A stretch of DNA of 64,000 nucleotides from Oenanthe sinensis (taxonomy: Eukaryota; Streptophyta; Magnoliopsida; Apiales; Apiaceae), in NCBI GenBank assembly GCA_028671895.1, contig CM053810.1, forward strand, positions 29,677,501 to 29,741,500, written 5' to 3'. A model generated the notes under the pieces. The model saw only the letters and a list, made by a program, of their open reading frames with translations, searched no databases and had not been told where the DNA came from. How positions within the stretch are numbered: the first letter of the stretch is position 1; every line of letters starts with the position of its first letter. The translations under genes were made by a program, and so were the position numbers. Shown piece after piece: positions 12,645-25,259 of the stretch.

Positions 12645-13554
12645 TGGTGGATAACAAAGGTAAGGCTAATAGGAAAGGCAAATGGAAGGGAAAGAAGAAG
12701 ATTGGATCTGCTTCTGGTCCAAAGCCAAAGGCTAATCCCAAACAGGCTTTAAAGCCTAAGGGTGTTGTTGCAAAGGGTGATTGTCACTACTATGGTAAAC
12801 CAGGTCATTGGAAGAGAAACTGTCATGCTTATTTGGAGGATCTGAAGAAGAAGAAGGATGGTCAAGCTTCTGATTCAGGTATTTATGTTATAGAGGTCAA
12901 TTTGTCAACTTCTACATCATGGGTATTAGATACTGGATGTGGTTCTCACATTTGTATAAATGTACATGAACTACAAAGGAGTAGGACTTTGGCTAAAGGA
13001 GAAGTCGACCTACGAGTTAGCAAGGGAGCAAAGGTTGTTGTTTTAGCTGCAGGGACTTATTATTTATCATTGCCCACTGGGCTTATTTTAAAACTTGAGA
13101 ACTGTTTTTACGTGCCTGCAATTTGCAGAAACGTTATTTCGGTTTCTTGTTTAGACAAGAAGGGTTTTGCATTTTTAATTTGGAACAATAGTTGTTCCTT
13201 TTCTTTGAATAATGTTACCTATGGGGTTGCACGTTTATTTAACGGTTTATATGTTCTTGATTTAGACACTCCTATCTATAATGTGAATAACAAACGTCTT
13301 AAAATAAATGACTCAAATCAAACATACCTCTGGCACTGTCGTTTAGGCCATATAAATGAGAAGCGCATTTCCAAGTTACATAAGGATGAATACTTGGATA
13401 AGTTTGACTTTGAATCATACGAAGCATGCGAACCTTGTCTCATTGGAAAAATGACAAAATCTCCTTTTACTGGAAAAGGAGAAAGGGCCACTTAACGATT
13501 AGAACTTATACATAGTGATGTATGTGGTCCTATGCGTACTATGACAAGAGGTGG
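12638..13554 (+). pseudogene. Element B nucleocapsid, protease and start of integrase
   Basis: The frame continues Gag with a basic linker, a zinc knuckle in which the second Cys is Tyr (CHYYGKPGHWKRNC), the aspartic protease motif WVLDTG, and the GAG-pre-integrase region with its H..H..C..C pattern (HCRLGHIN ... CEPCLIGKM). A GAA-to-TAA change stops it at 13493-13495. The frame then continues, unread, to 13554, where element C inserted. The same stretch duplicated at 25053-25259 lacks that stop. Confidence 0.85.
13550..13554 (+). other. Target site duplication GGTGG, left of C
   Basis: GGTGG precedes LTR C1 and recurs at 27108-27112 after LTR C2. It is also present at 25255-25259 immediately left of LTR C2. 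Confidence 0.85.
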
Positions 13555-15402
13555 TGAAAGGCTGTATGTATAGACCTATATGTAACATAGGGTTATAACT
13601 CAACACAAGAACAGGACGTGTAAATAATATGAAGTTATCACCGGAATCAGGAAGACATGAAGACTTGGTAAAGACAAAGGATAAAGTAGAAATCTACAGA
13701 CTTGAAGCATTAGCTCACTGGAAGAAGTTCATTAATATGTTCATGCCTCAGTGAAGAATAAAGGTTGAAGTATTCAAGGATGTGGAAGTAGTGAAGCAGT
13801 TGTCAAAGTACCAGAAAGATTCTGGTGATCCAAATCTGCAAGTTAGTCAAGCAATGAATTGCAGAGCACAAGTACAGGAATCGATAAGATAGAATATACG
13901 GCAAATACAAAGAATCAAAATATTAGATGGAATCTTGGAGTCTATTATAGATTGCTGGAGGAAGTTCATTCATATGTTCAGACTTCAGTGAAGGATAAAG
14001 TTCGAAGATGTTCAGGGTTTCAGATATGTTTATGGTTCAATATAAGTGCCAGAGGATTCTAATGTACTTACAATCGAAGCACTTCTAATCAACAAGGAAC
14101 AAAGTCAATTGTATTGTAAAGAAGATGTGAAGATCAAGATCGTGTTAGTCGTTTGTGAACCAGACCAGTTGCACCAAACGTCAGCACAAAAGAGATTGAG
14201 AATTGCATCTATGAATGAGAAGAATTGACTATTTACTGAAATGGGTAACAAGTGAAGTGGTATATGATGAAGCTCAGAATAAATCAAGTTCGAATTAACA
14301 AGGAAATATTTATTAGACTTGGTTGCAGTGGAAGAAAATATATTAAGGGCTTATCAGGTTCGAATTTGGCTAAGTAAAGAAGACTACAGAAGCTGTATCC
14401 AGAAGTCAACTTGGTCAAGCTATTTCGTCTTATTCCTATTTTGTCCTATTCACAGATGGTTAACAACCATCGGGTGAATTCAAATAATTGGTGAAAAATG
14501 AATGAACAAAGAAACAAGCCACTAGCCGATAGTTACTATCGGAAAAGAATTAAAAAGAATATTCCCGATAGTTGCTAAAACTATTAATTCCGATAGTTAA
14601 TAACTCTTGGAATAATTCCGATAGTTAATAACTCTTGGAATAATTCCGATAGTTACTCAGCTTGAATTAATTGAATTCATTCTAAATTGTTTTAAGTGTC
14701 CGATAGTTATTTTACAGACACATCGATACTTAAACAATTAATCAGTAAATTGTTCCCGATACTTATGAAGAAAAAGAAGTGAAGAAGCAGCTCAGTTACT
14801 TGGACCACATGAAGCCACGTAGCTGTACTGAAAAAGTCTACACATAAATTGAAGCTGAGCCATTCATTTGGTAGAGTCTTCAACAACACTACAAAAATAA
14901 CCAGAGAGAGAAGGCGAAGTCGGAGAGGAGAGACACCAGAAAAATCTATACCTCTTCACCGGAGATGTATCAGTGGTCGGTTCCTTAATGAAAAATGTTC
15001 AGGCCCACTATATATCACTCTCTACGGTCTTAGTTTCCTTTGTACTGATCTAGAAATACTTGTATAGGAAATTGAGAGTTATATGTTTTTGTTAAGCAGC
15101 GAAGAACTTGTTCTTCGGACCGGATTTGTTGACCGGGTGTAGCAACTTCAGGGTTTATATTTATCAAATGATATATTCCCCGAATCTTGTGTTGTTTATT
15201 TTCCTGCTGATTTTCTAGAACCGAAATGATTAATCCTAAACACAGAAAATTAGTTAACAGCTCCGTAAACACTATTCACCTCAAGAACACGAGCCCACTA
15301 ACCGAACTCTAAATTATTTATCCGCAAAAGATTCGAAAGAATTTTTTAATTTAGTGAGTATCGTATTCAACCCCCCTTCTACGATACTTCTAGGGCCTAA
15401 CA
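13555..15402 (+). repeat. Element C LTR, left copy (1848 bp)
   Basis: Ends TGAAAGGCTG and GGCCTAACA. It differs from the right copy at about 13 positions by eye (roughly 0.7%) with equal length. The CCGATAGTTA cluster at 14521-14720 lies upstream of a TATA-like TATATAT at 15009-15015, so transcription probably starts shortly after that. Confidence 0.9.
14521..14720 (+). repeat. CCGATAGTTA motif cluster in LTR C (left)
   Basis: At least six copies of (C)CGATAGTTA, one in inverted form (TAACTATCGG overlap at 14527), plus a short direct repeat containing TTAATAACTCTTGGAATAA. It lies in the upstream part of the LTR; enhancer function is inferred. The same cluster is in the right LTR at about 26226-26425. 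Confidence 0.7.
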
Positions 15403-15416
15403 ATTGGTATCAGAGC
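15403..15416 (+). other. Primer binding site of element C
   Basis: ATTGGTATCAGAGC follows the LTR end at 15402 and matches the 3' end of initiator-Met tRNA. Confidence 0.85.
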
Positions 15417-15499
15417 TAACTAATTGATATACAAATCAAGATCCTAAGATCAGTGTAACTCACCGTGCCGAAACTGTTTGAAATCAGAATGTTTAGTGG

Positions 15500-15790
15500 C
15501 CAAATTATATAAATTTATTTTATAAATTAAATTTAACTAAATTTATTTTATAAATTTAAATTTAAATGAATTTATTTTATAAATTTAATTTAGACATATT
15601 TATTTTATAAATTTAATTTAAATGAGTTTATTCTGTAAACTTGAAAAAGTTTATTTTATAAATTTAATTTAAATAAATTTATTCTATAAATTTAAGTTAA
15701 ATAAATTTATGATTTAAATTTAATTTAAATAAATTTATTCTTTAAATTTAAATAAATTGAATTTATTTTTAAAAATTTATTAAACGGATT
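15500..15790 (+). repeat. AT-rich degenerate tandem repeat in C leader
   Basis: About nine imperfect copies of a roughly 28-bp unit of the form TTTATTTTATAAATTTAA followed by TTTAAAT. Low complexity, noncoding. Expansion by slippage is likely. Confidence 0.75.
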
Positions 15791-15939
15791 TTTGGTCCAC
15801 TTTCGAAGCAGCTTGTTAGTGGAATGGACAGTGACTTTTAGTGGACTGGAAATGCTTGACAGTAAGTTTGCACTCTGGCGCATGTTCGACAGTACCTTTC
15901 ATGTCAAGTCAAGTTTCTTGACAGTGAGTTTTGAAGCGC

Positions 15940-16120
15940 ACGCGCTAAGTGTTTAGTTTCTGCAAGCTCCCGATACTTAGCGCACTTGCCACGTCCCCGA
16001 TAGTTAGTCTATTTGACTACAACTTCCCATAGTTAGCCTGGAAATATATATTCTCCCGATAGTTATTATTTTTGGAGAATTATAATTCCGCCCGATGGTT
16101 ATCTCCACCCCGATAGTTAC
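15940..16120 (+). repeat. Second CCGATAGTTA cluster inside C, after the primer site
   Basis: About five to seven exact or one-mismatch copies (CCCGATAGTTA, CCCGATACTTA, CCCATAGTTA, CCCGATGGTTA) in the transcribed leader. The LTR's own motif is therefore repeated in the interior. Confidence 0.65.
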
Positions 16121-16379
16121 TCTTTAATTTTTATTTTAGATTTATTTATTTTTCCAGAAAATTTAAAATTCTTGAAAACTAAAATTTTTCTTAAATATTA
16201 ATTTACGATATTTTAATTTTTTAAAAAATTCGAAATTCTTGAAAATTAATTTGTTGTATATTTTTATTTTTGATTAATTTATTTTCTAAGAAAATTAAAA
16301 ATTCTGTAAATCTAAATTTGTCTTAAATATTAATTCGAGGGTGCTCAAGGGTTAGTAGTTGAAGATTTTTCCGGGTATT

Positions 16380-17430
16380 GAAGACAACAAGAATTGACTG
16401 AAGATTATCCAATGAAGCTTATTCTGGAACAGGTTGAAGAAATAGTGGTATTAATTTCCTCAGAGGTTTACTCCATAGGATCCCACTAATATTTTGGAAG
16501 CTGCAAAAGAAGAGATTAATTTGGGTACAGTTTTTAGTTGGTTTGAGTTGAATTTTTGGATGAAAAATCTTAGGGGTTTAAGTAGTGTGAAGGAGAACAA
16601 ACTGGACATCCTAGCATCTCAGTACAGAAGACGTAAAGATTATTCTACAAGGAGATTACAGGAAGTTCGTGCTAACACTGCAGATCATCTGGAACATAGG
16701 GTTACAGCCATAGGGAATCTAAGGGTACAACCACATTATCTTTAGAAGATGTATATGTTGTGCTGAAGGCCTATGAACTAGAACAAGAGCTGAAGAAGAT
16801 AATATTTGGTAAAGCAGAAGTTGTTAGCATATCCACTGTATTTGTGACCCAGGAACCAAATTTGATTAAAGTCAAGGTTGAGAACCTCTGAACAGAAGTG
16901 AATTGATCCTAGAAGCTGAATTGAAGATGTTGAAGCTCGAGGTAGTGGTCAAGGTGTTATATGTAAATTTGACACTTTGTAATAACCTGAGAACTGGACG
17001 ACTAGTCAAGTCGGCAGGACAACTGGAAGTTCAGTGACGTCAGATTCAGATGGAATCCCAATTCTAAATCTAAGGTCCTTACCTATAGATTCCATAAGGA
17101 GATTTTCAAGATCAGTTCAAGAGGCGGTTGCAAGACAGGGATGGTTTTAATTTGGCAGACAAGTTGAGGTTTGCTACACAGTTTGAAGAAGCCTGTACAA
17201 GCAAAAGATGACAAACACTATGTTGGGTTGAAGCAGGAATCTCATGCATTAGTGAAGATGCAGCAAGGGAAATCATTTGTTGATGAAGTTAAATGCAAGG
17301 ATGATTCTATCAGTGACAGTGATGAACCAAATGAATATCTAGCATCAATGACCAACACTAGAGATGAATCACTAAGCACTTCACAGGTACACTTACTAAC
17401 TAGTATATCTTTATCTAATTCATAACTGTA
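16380..17430 (+). pseudogene. Element C gag pseudogene (SIRE type)
   Basis: Scraps in several frames align with E's Gag. At 16600-16740 the peptide TADHLEHRVTAIGNL corresponds to E's LPKHLEHRITAI region. At 16742-16790 a shifted frame gives LKAYELEQEL, like E's LKTYELEQEQ. At 17171-17425 an 84-aa frame contains the acidic DSISDSDEPNEYLAS segment. Start codon and zinc knuckles were not found. Capsid function is certainly lost. Confidence 0.65.
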
Positions 17431-18180
17431 TGATTATTATGTTTTGAAATGTATTAGACTCGTGTTAGCATGTTAGCATCTTAGAACTTAAATGCTTAAT
17501 TGATTGCTAAGAATAAGATTGCATGCTAGGATTTATGAGTTTAGTGAGTACATTTCATACTTGATTTTCTATGCAGTAAAATGAATATCTAGAATTAGAT
17601 AGGGTGTTCTAGACGGTTAGGTGTATCCCTAAACATTTGCTGGAACTTGATTTAAATCTTCAGTGATTTAATACCTCTGCTAATGTTGTGAAAATTGCTA
17701 AATAGACAAACAGGTCATAGATCAAATATTTTATATTTGTTCTTATTGTGATAAATGACTTGATAAGTATATGTGGAATTTGATATTGCTTATAATGTTT
17801 TATTCAAATATTCTGCATATTCTTAAATTGTTTATGTGCTTATTTTCACATGATTTGCTTGCACACACATAGTTGCACTTAAATGTCATATTAGATCATG
17901 TATTGCTTGTTAGGGATAAGATGGTAGAATTATCTAAGTTGTCAGTAAAATTTGTAGATTCGAAGCTTAATCTAAAACTGACTTAGGTAATTAGAGGTAG
18001 TTAAAAATGTTAGACAACAACAGAAATGGATTAGACAGAATTAGTAATTATTTTGTTAGTTCTTCTATCCATGTGCTTTTATGCATATTGAAGCTGTTGT
18101 TATCTCTGATAATATCTCTAACCCATCTGGACTCAATTAAAATTGAGTACCAAGAAGCTTAATCATTTGTGATTGCAGAG
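17431..18180 (+). other. Noncoding stretch in C, nothing recognised
   Basis: About 750 AT-rich bases between gag and pol remnants with stops in all frames. The C-terminal Gag region expected here is either too decayed to see or replaced. Confidence 0.5.
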
Positions 18181-21140
18181 TATGTAAAAAGAAGCAAAAG
18201 TTATGTGATTTCTTGACAGTTATTGTTCGAGGCATATGACTAACATTAAAGCTCTTCTATCACTGTTGGTTGAGAAGGCCTCCCTAATGGTAACCTTTGG
18301 AGATGACAGCAAATGATGTACAAGGGATATGGCTATCATGATTTATGAACTGCCATCACTGGAAGCATCTTTCTTGTGAAAGGACTTAAGCACTATCTAC
18401 AGGGCACTAGGGAATTCTTTGTCAAGGGTTTTCTGGAATAGCATTGAAAAGGAAAAGTGTTTGATCTCAAACAAGAAGGTTGGAAGCTCACTCAACTGAG
18501 AGTGAAGAAGTATGTTCGTAACTGACATGGATTATGTATGCAAAGGTGAAGTGGATTTTTCAGTAAAGCTTCATCAGTAAAGAGTTAGCTATGGCATAAG
18601 AAGCTCTCACACTTGGTCAACAAGACAATGGATTCTCCGATAAAGATGAAATTGGTGAGAGGACTGCTTCATATGGAATTCAATCCAGAAGGACATTTTG
18701 AAGTATGTCACATAGGGAAGTCAATGAAAACATCACACTAGAGCAAATTATGTCATGGAAGAAATATGCTTAATGGTGATTAATGACAACTCTAGTTACA
18801 ATTTGGTGATGTTCGTGCATTCAACAGACAAAATGTCACAGATGGTAATTGATCACTTCAGGTAGATCGAGTTGGAAGCAAAGTAAGCTGTGAGAACTTT
18901 GAAGTCAGATAATGGAACTAAATTTCGCGAGTGAAGTTCTATATGAATTCTACACTGAAAAAGGTACTTTGAAGCTGAAATAATTAATACAGCATGCTGC
19001 TTTATTCAACAAGATCATGAAAAGACATCATATGAGTTAACGACCAACCAGAAGCAAACACTGAAACTCTTTCGTATGTTTGGAGGAAATTGATATTTAC
19101 TGAAGACTTATATGAGTAACTTGACAAAAGTTAAGACTCAATGAACAATTTTCCTCGGCTACTCATTCATGATAAAAACCAGAAGGTGATTGAAAGTCTG
19201 AATGTTTCGACCTACTACACCAAGCTCCCAAGCATTCAAATGAAAGACTATTCTGAATATTTGAAGTTTGACATTCCGTCAGAGTCAAATTCAGATACTG
19301 ATGATGAAACTGAGGTTGCAGAAGGAAACAATGATAATGTTGGTGATTCAGATCCTAGCAGTGAAAATGGTAGTAAATCTACATAACTCATGGACTTTAA
19401 AAGAAACCACTGAAAAAGGTGAAGGATCTTCAACACATCCTAGCAGCAACTCAGGTGGGGCAAAACAATAGAAGGATCTACTAGTCGTACTCAACACAAT
19501 GAAGATCAAAGGAATACATCAAGAACATATCTGCCGAGACAAAGGGTTTGAAGTCAAAGTCATTCCTAGAGTCTAGTTCTTAGTGATCCGGATTATTGAG
19601 TAAAGGCTAGAAGTGCTAATCAAAATGAACATATATTTTTCGGGACCCAACAATCAACATTTGGTATCCCAAGGAATAGTAAAGATGCACTGATTGATCC
19701 AGATTGAGTGATTGCAAATGCAAGATGATCTCAATCAGTTCGAAGGCAGAAACTACTGAAGCTGGAACCCATACCACAAAACAAGATGGTATTCGGTATT
19801 GCAAGGGTTTACAGAAACTGGATAATTATTGGCATTGTTATGAGGGACAAAGCCAAACTGGTTGCTATAGGTTACTATCAAGAAGAAGGTATCGATGATG
19901 ATGGAAACAGAATCTTCGGGACTTTCAAGATCTAACAGCAAGCACCAGAGACAAGATTTGATCCTTTTTGGGCCTAAATATTTGGACCTAAAAATAGGAT
20001 ATCTCTAGCACGTGTTGAGCATTCAAGCATGAATATTTATCAGATGAATGTGAACAAGTGCACTCCTGAAGGACGAGTTAGAAGAAGAAGTTGATGTACA
20101 ACATTTCCTGGACTTTGAAGTTGCAGATCATTAGAATTTGTATATCATTCTCTTCACAAGCTCTCTATGAATAGAGATAGGGATTGAAGCAAATCGTCAA
20201 AGGACATGGTATGACACTCTAACTACTAATTACTTGAAAATGATTTTTATTAGTGTTGTTATACATACATCTCTCTAGAATACAAGGCACACACATAATG
20301 TAATATTAGTGCTAGTATACCATGATTATATTATATGTAGGTCTACTAACGAAAACTTTGGCAAGAGTTTATTGCTAAGTTAATGCAGAATAGGTACAAC
20401 ATGAGCATGTTGGAAGAGTTGCAGTTCTTTTTGAATTATAAGTAATTCGAAAGAATGATGGCAATTAAAGTAAGTTAAGGATCTTTTGAAGATGCGCAAT
20501 TTGGAATATTCTAGACCTGCCAAGACTACTTTCCAACAGACCACTAAGCTTGATCAGGGCAAATCAGGTATATGAACTGAAATGACAAGCTATAGAGGTA
20601 TGATCAGCTCATTACTTATTCAAGTGCATAAAGACCATATATTTTATTCTCGATATGCCTATGTGCAAGTTTCCAAGTGGATACTAGAGAATCTTATCTT
20701 ATAGCTAAGTTATGAATTGTTAGATATCTTAGGGGATCACCAATTCTTGGAATCTGGGACCCTAAAGATACTAGGTTTAACCTAATTAGCTATATAGATA
20801 TAGATGATGCAGGTTGTAAGAAAGACAGGGAAGTCATTCCTAGAAGCTGTCAATTTCGTGGAAGAAGTTGGATTCTTGTTGAAATGAGAGAAAGCATTCA
20901 ACACACATAGTTGCAGCAAAGGCTAAACTTAAAGCAGCTAGTGAATGTGATGCTCTGATCTACTAGACAATGAAACCACTTCAACTCCAACAACTCTGTT
21001 GATCTCTCCACACCACTTATGGAACAAGCTCATGGACACCAGGTATCAGTTCTTTCGAGATTGTCATTAATAGAATAACTTGCAGATCTTTGCTAAATAA
21101 CTTGATGAATTCATTTTATCTAAGTTGGTTAGTAAACTTG
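18181..21140 (+). pseudogene. Element C pol pseudogene (SIRE type)
   Basis: Peptide scraps follow E's Pol in order. Near 18240 there is a protease-downstream stretch ending VTFGDDSK (E: VTFGDNSK). Near 18590 there is a SHLVNK-like pre-integrase scrap. At 19141-19386 an 81-aa frame has VIESLNVS and LPSIQ followed by an acidic linker. Near 20660-20900 and 21040-21130 are RT/RNase H scraps, the last matching E's terminal LVGELGML. Frames change repeatedly and stops are dense, so decay or repeated template errors preceded the recent insertion. Confidence 0.65.
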
Positions 21141-24100
21141 GGATATTATTTATTTACATATTTGTTGGAAATCCCATCTGCAAGGAATTCTTAAATGAGT
21201 TCCCAAGTATTAGATTGTTCATATTTAAAGGACTTGTGAATTTATTTTAAATCCAATACCTCATGCTTATTGCTACTAGTTTAATTATCATGCTTACAAT
21301 GTAATATGCATAAGTGGTAGTTAAATTATTTAGCATAAGTTAGAAGCATAATTATTTGCATGTTAAATATTTGATGAGTATTAGTCAAGATGTCTTGCTT
21401 AATTGCTCTGATATTTTGCTCTGATATTCTTAAATATTTTGTTACAAATAATTGTGATACTTTTGATATTAGTGACAGTATTTAGAATTTCTGTTCTAAG
21501 TAATTAATGCATATTTCAAAACTCACTAATATTGGAAGACGAAGTATTTTCTAAGTTATATGTATAAAATTCTCAATATTTTATATACTTAGAAAATATT
21601 TCTAAATTTGAGTTTGTTTGTGAGGAGTTGCAATTAGGATCACAAGTATTAAATGCCTATATTTAAAGGATTTGTGAATTTCTTTTCAACTATTTCCTCG
21701 AGCTTACGTACATCATTAATAATTGTTATCAGCATGGTTACAATGTGCTTGAGTGACAATTATTAGATATAGCGTAGGAAGTTAGATGCTAATATTCAAT
21801 TTAATGAATATTTTAGTATTTAGCGAGTTTATTTTATCTTATTAAAATTATGGATTGAAGCAGTTCAATGATTAGTAGTTTCATAATTTTGATTTGATAA
21901 AATATAAGAAGCACAATTTCTTGCATTTTGAAATTATTGATAAATATCGAATAATTGGTATCAGCGTGCAATTAATTGTGATATTTTTAATATTAGTGAT
22001 AACACAAGTTGTTTATCTGAAATCACTAATAATAAAAATATGTCTTAATGCTTATTGTTCTACTGAATGATTGCCATGCCTATTTGATTTATATATATGC
22101 ATGTTATTGGTAATTGTTTAGTACAATATAAGTATTTAATTTATTTTGATTTATTTAAATTATGATGATATAAAACAATTCAGTGATATATTGGTTCAAT
22201 GATTTAAGTAAATTAAAATAAATTCGCAACATAATTATTCGTAGTATAAATATTCTCTTTTATTACTTTGTGATAATTGAATAATATTTTATTACAAAAT
22301 AATTGTGATATATTGATACTAATGGATTTGCTTAGTCTTTATACTAAGTAAAAATTGGTTTTTTTGAAAAAACTGTTAGTATTAGTATATTTAGTTTTCT
22401 TTCTTTGACTGAATTTTGAATCTGAATGTATTAAAAAGAAATTTTTGTCTGTTTCTTTTTCAAAACGTTTTATTCAAAAATGCATTCATTTTTCTATCAG
22501 TCTTAGAGAAGAAAACATCAAATTTTTTTTCAAAACTTCTCTTTTGAGAATCATTTGATTTACAGCCCTACTTTGATTTCTAAATCCTAGGGTGTGAATC
22601 AAACTTTCCTTGAGGATAATCTTTCTTTAAATCTCAAAATATTTTATCCTCTCTCCAAAGCTGGTTTTAAATGCTATATTTATAAAACCATTTTCTTTCT
22701 TAATTTTTCTTTTTAAAGTGGCAGAAACTTTATGACAGCTATTTTATTTGGAAAAATTGTTTTAACTTCGAGGTATCAACCATTTGTAAAATGATTTGTT
22801 TTTAAATACTTGTGTCAATGTATGTTTCACATTGATTCTGAGTAACTAAACAGTGGTTGTTGCTTTGAAGGCCTAATACTGTATTGTTAAGCATTCATTC
22901 ACCCCAATTGTCATGTTTTTATTTTAAGTCGGGGATACTATCAAGTGGACGAAAATGATGTAAATCATAATTGCATTATGAGTCGGAAAATCATAACCTC
23001 CATCTGATAAGGATGTTTTGCAAAACTATTTTCAAAACATACAGTGCTTAGGTTTAAAGGAAAAGAGTCATTTTAATTGAGATAAAATTTGATAAAAGAG
23101 TTGAGTTTCTTATTTGGTATAAATTCCCGCGTTTTATTATGAGAAGTTTGCCTTATAAGAAATTCATAAGGGATAGAATTTTTCTCTGATACACTTTCTC
23201 GCGTTTTATTATGGGATAAGTATCTTAAAGAAAATTTCTATTCGTATCATGTTCTTAAATGATAAATCTTTAGAACCGACAAAACTCTTTTATTACAAGT
23301 GCTTTAATGCAATCCATTACCATTCCTTCATATATTTTTCTTTCTCCTTGAGATGAAAAATATGTTTTGGAATATTAAAGTGATTATTTCTTTATCTTAT
23401 TTAATTGATTTTATCCGTTTAGCCCCCAGTGGCTACAGAAGCTGGCCAAGAGGTTGAAAACCCATCAATCTCTTACCCAGGCCTTAATACTAAACACTCA
23501 TTCATCCACTTCCATATATTAACCCTTGGAGATATAAGGAACTTATGTTAGTTAGAGGTTGATAAGGGAGAAACTGCACTTGATGCAGCAAATAAGGATG
23601 ACGTCGGAAGTGCACCCACAGCTCTACCTCCAGTGAAGTAAAGAAGTATATAACTGAGGTATCTGTAAGCTCATCTGTATCTTCTCAAAAGGATGCAGAG
23701 CTGAAAAGGTAATAAAACTGTCTCTGGAATCATTCTCTCAACAGGGTGAGTCCATTGAAATTCGCTCATCAGCCAGAGCATCTTGTAATGAGTCAAGCAC
23801 ACCACCGGCACTCACGCTGATGGTAAGCCTAAACAGATAGATTCTAGGTACACATTGCAAGAAGTGCATAGTGAGAGGTATAGGCATGTTAACAAAACAC
23901 CCGTCATTGGGTTACGAGGGAAACGTAGACTCTAAATTGCCATTCATTACATTGTCTACTACGTCGCCCCTCCTGGAAGGAACATTTCCAGATCCTGAAA
24001 AGGAATGTCCACCTCCCGTTTACGGATAAGGTGTGAGGCAACTCCTTGATAGAACAAGGCAGGATTCCTAAAAAGATTTTAAAATCTTGGGATAACCCAT

Positions 24101-25052
24101 CTCAAAGAGGTGAGGCTCCACTAGACAGTGATTTAGCAATTGCTATTGAGTCTGGTGTGAGACAGTGCTTATGCATGAAAGATCAAGAACATCTCTATGA
24201 GACAATTCTCCACTTGATAGTGATTCAGTTCATATTGATGAATCAGGTGATGAGAATATGAATGAATTGACGGATTTCACTTGCAGGTACAGAAGGCTAT
24301 ATTTGAAATGCAGAGTGAAATGAGAGAGAGAAACACTTAAGTGAAAGTGAGGGAGAGATACACTTGAGTGAGAGTTAGGGAGAGAAAGAGTGAAACACTT
24401 AAAATGCTCAATTCTAAAGTGTAAACACCAACAGAACGTAGTAGAAGTGAGGAACCCACAAGCCAAACACTTACCCTTGCTACTTGCTACTTCTGAAAGA
24501 AAAGTTACTATATTTTTTCCCGTTCAACGATAGACGAGAACCTTCTTTGGAAGACAAACCATTCAAAATGGGCCATTAGAGGATTCCTCAACTAAGGGGG
24601 AGAAGTTAGTACAAGAAATATGTGAAAAGGAAGTCTTATCTATCTTATATTCTTTGGGGAGTAGCTTCAAGAAACATGAGTCTCATATGAAGAAGAAGTT
24701 AGGTTTCTTTTCAGTGGAAGTTTCTTGCAAAAGAAAGTCCAGTGGAGGATTCCTGATCTAAGATGGACGAGAAAAGAGAAGAAGAAAATCTTACTCTCCG
24801 GTGTGCAACATTGAATAACTAAGAGGGAGAGGAAGAAGAAGCAGAATCACATTCTCAGGGGGAGAACATTATTTGAGCAATGTTCTATATTTTATTGAAG
24901 ATGTTCCCAAGAATTTTGATTCTTATGAAGCTCAGTTTATGATAAGTTCTTTATAGGTCAAGCAATGAAGGATTTTGAAGCAGAGAAAAGCTCAAACACA
25001 GAGGAATGAAGATGATAACTATTGAAGATGCGTTCAGTGCTAAAGGAACACT
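21141..25052 (+). other. Element C 3' interior, no gene recognised
   Basis: AT-rich DNA in the position of E's third ORF. Short open stretches (for example 24046-24261) show no family resemblance. Two similar segments at about 23130 and 23200 share CGCGTTTTATTATG. At 24300-24400 there is a GA-rich imperfect repeat, and at 24595, 24640 and 24857 GGGGGAGAA-like purine tracts occur that could be remnants of a polypurine tract. The true LTR-adjacent polypurine tract is missing. Confidence 0.5.
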
Positions 25053-25259
25053 CCATATAAATGAGAAGCGCATTTCTAAGTTACATAAGGATGAATACTT
25101 GGATAAGTTTGACTTTGAATCATACGAAGCATGCGAACCTTGTCTCATTGGAAAAATGACTAAATCTCCTTTTACTGGAAAAGGAGAAAGGGCCACTGAA
25201 CGATTAGAACTTATACATAGTGATGTATGTGGTCCTATGCGTACTATGACAAGAGGTGG
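25053..25259 (+). repeat. 207-bp duplicate of B's pre-integrase region beside LTR C2
   Basis: It matches 13348-13554 in equal length with only a few differences, and encodes the same HINEKRISKLHK ... GPMRTMTRGG peptide, here with GAA where B has the stop TAA. It ends with GGTGG immediately before LTR C2. Its left junction shares CCATATAA with C's interior. The piece makes LTR C2 look like a solo LTR in B. Confidence 0.85.

Noticed and set aside
13859..15272. Several 60-80 aa ORFs in LTR C, duplicated at 25564-26977
   Set aside because: They recur only because the LTR is duplicated. No codon bias or domain, and they overlap on both strands.
15403..15416. tRNA gene at primer sites
   Set aside because: Only the 12-14 base complement of a tRNA 3' end is present, as expected for a primer binding site.
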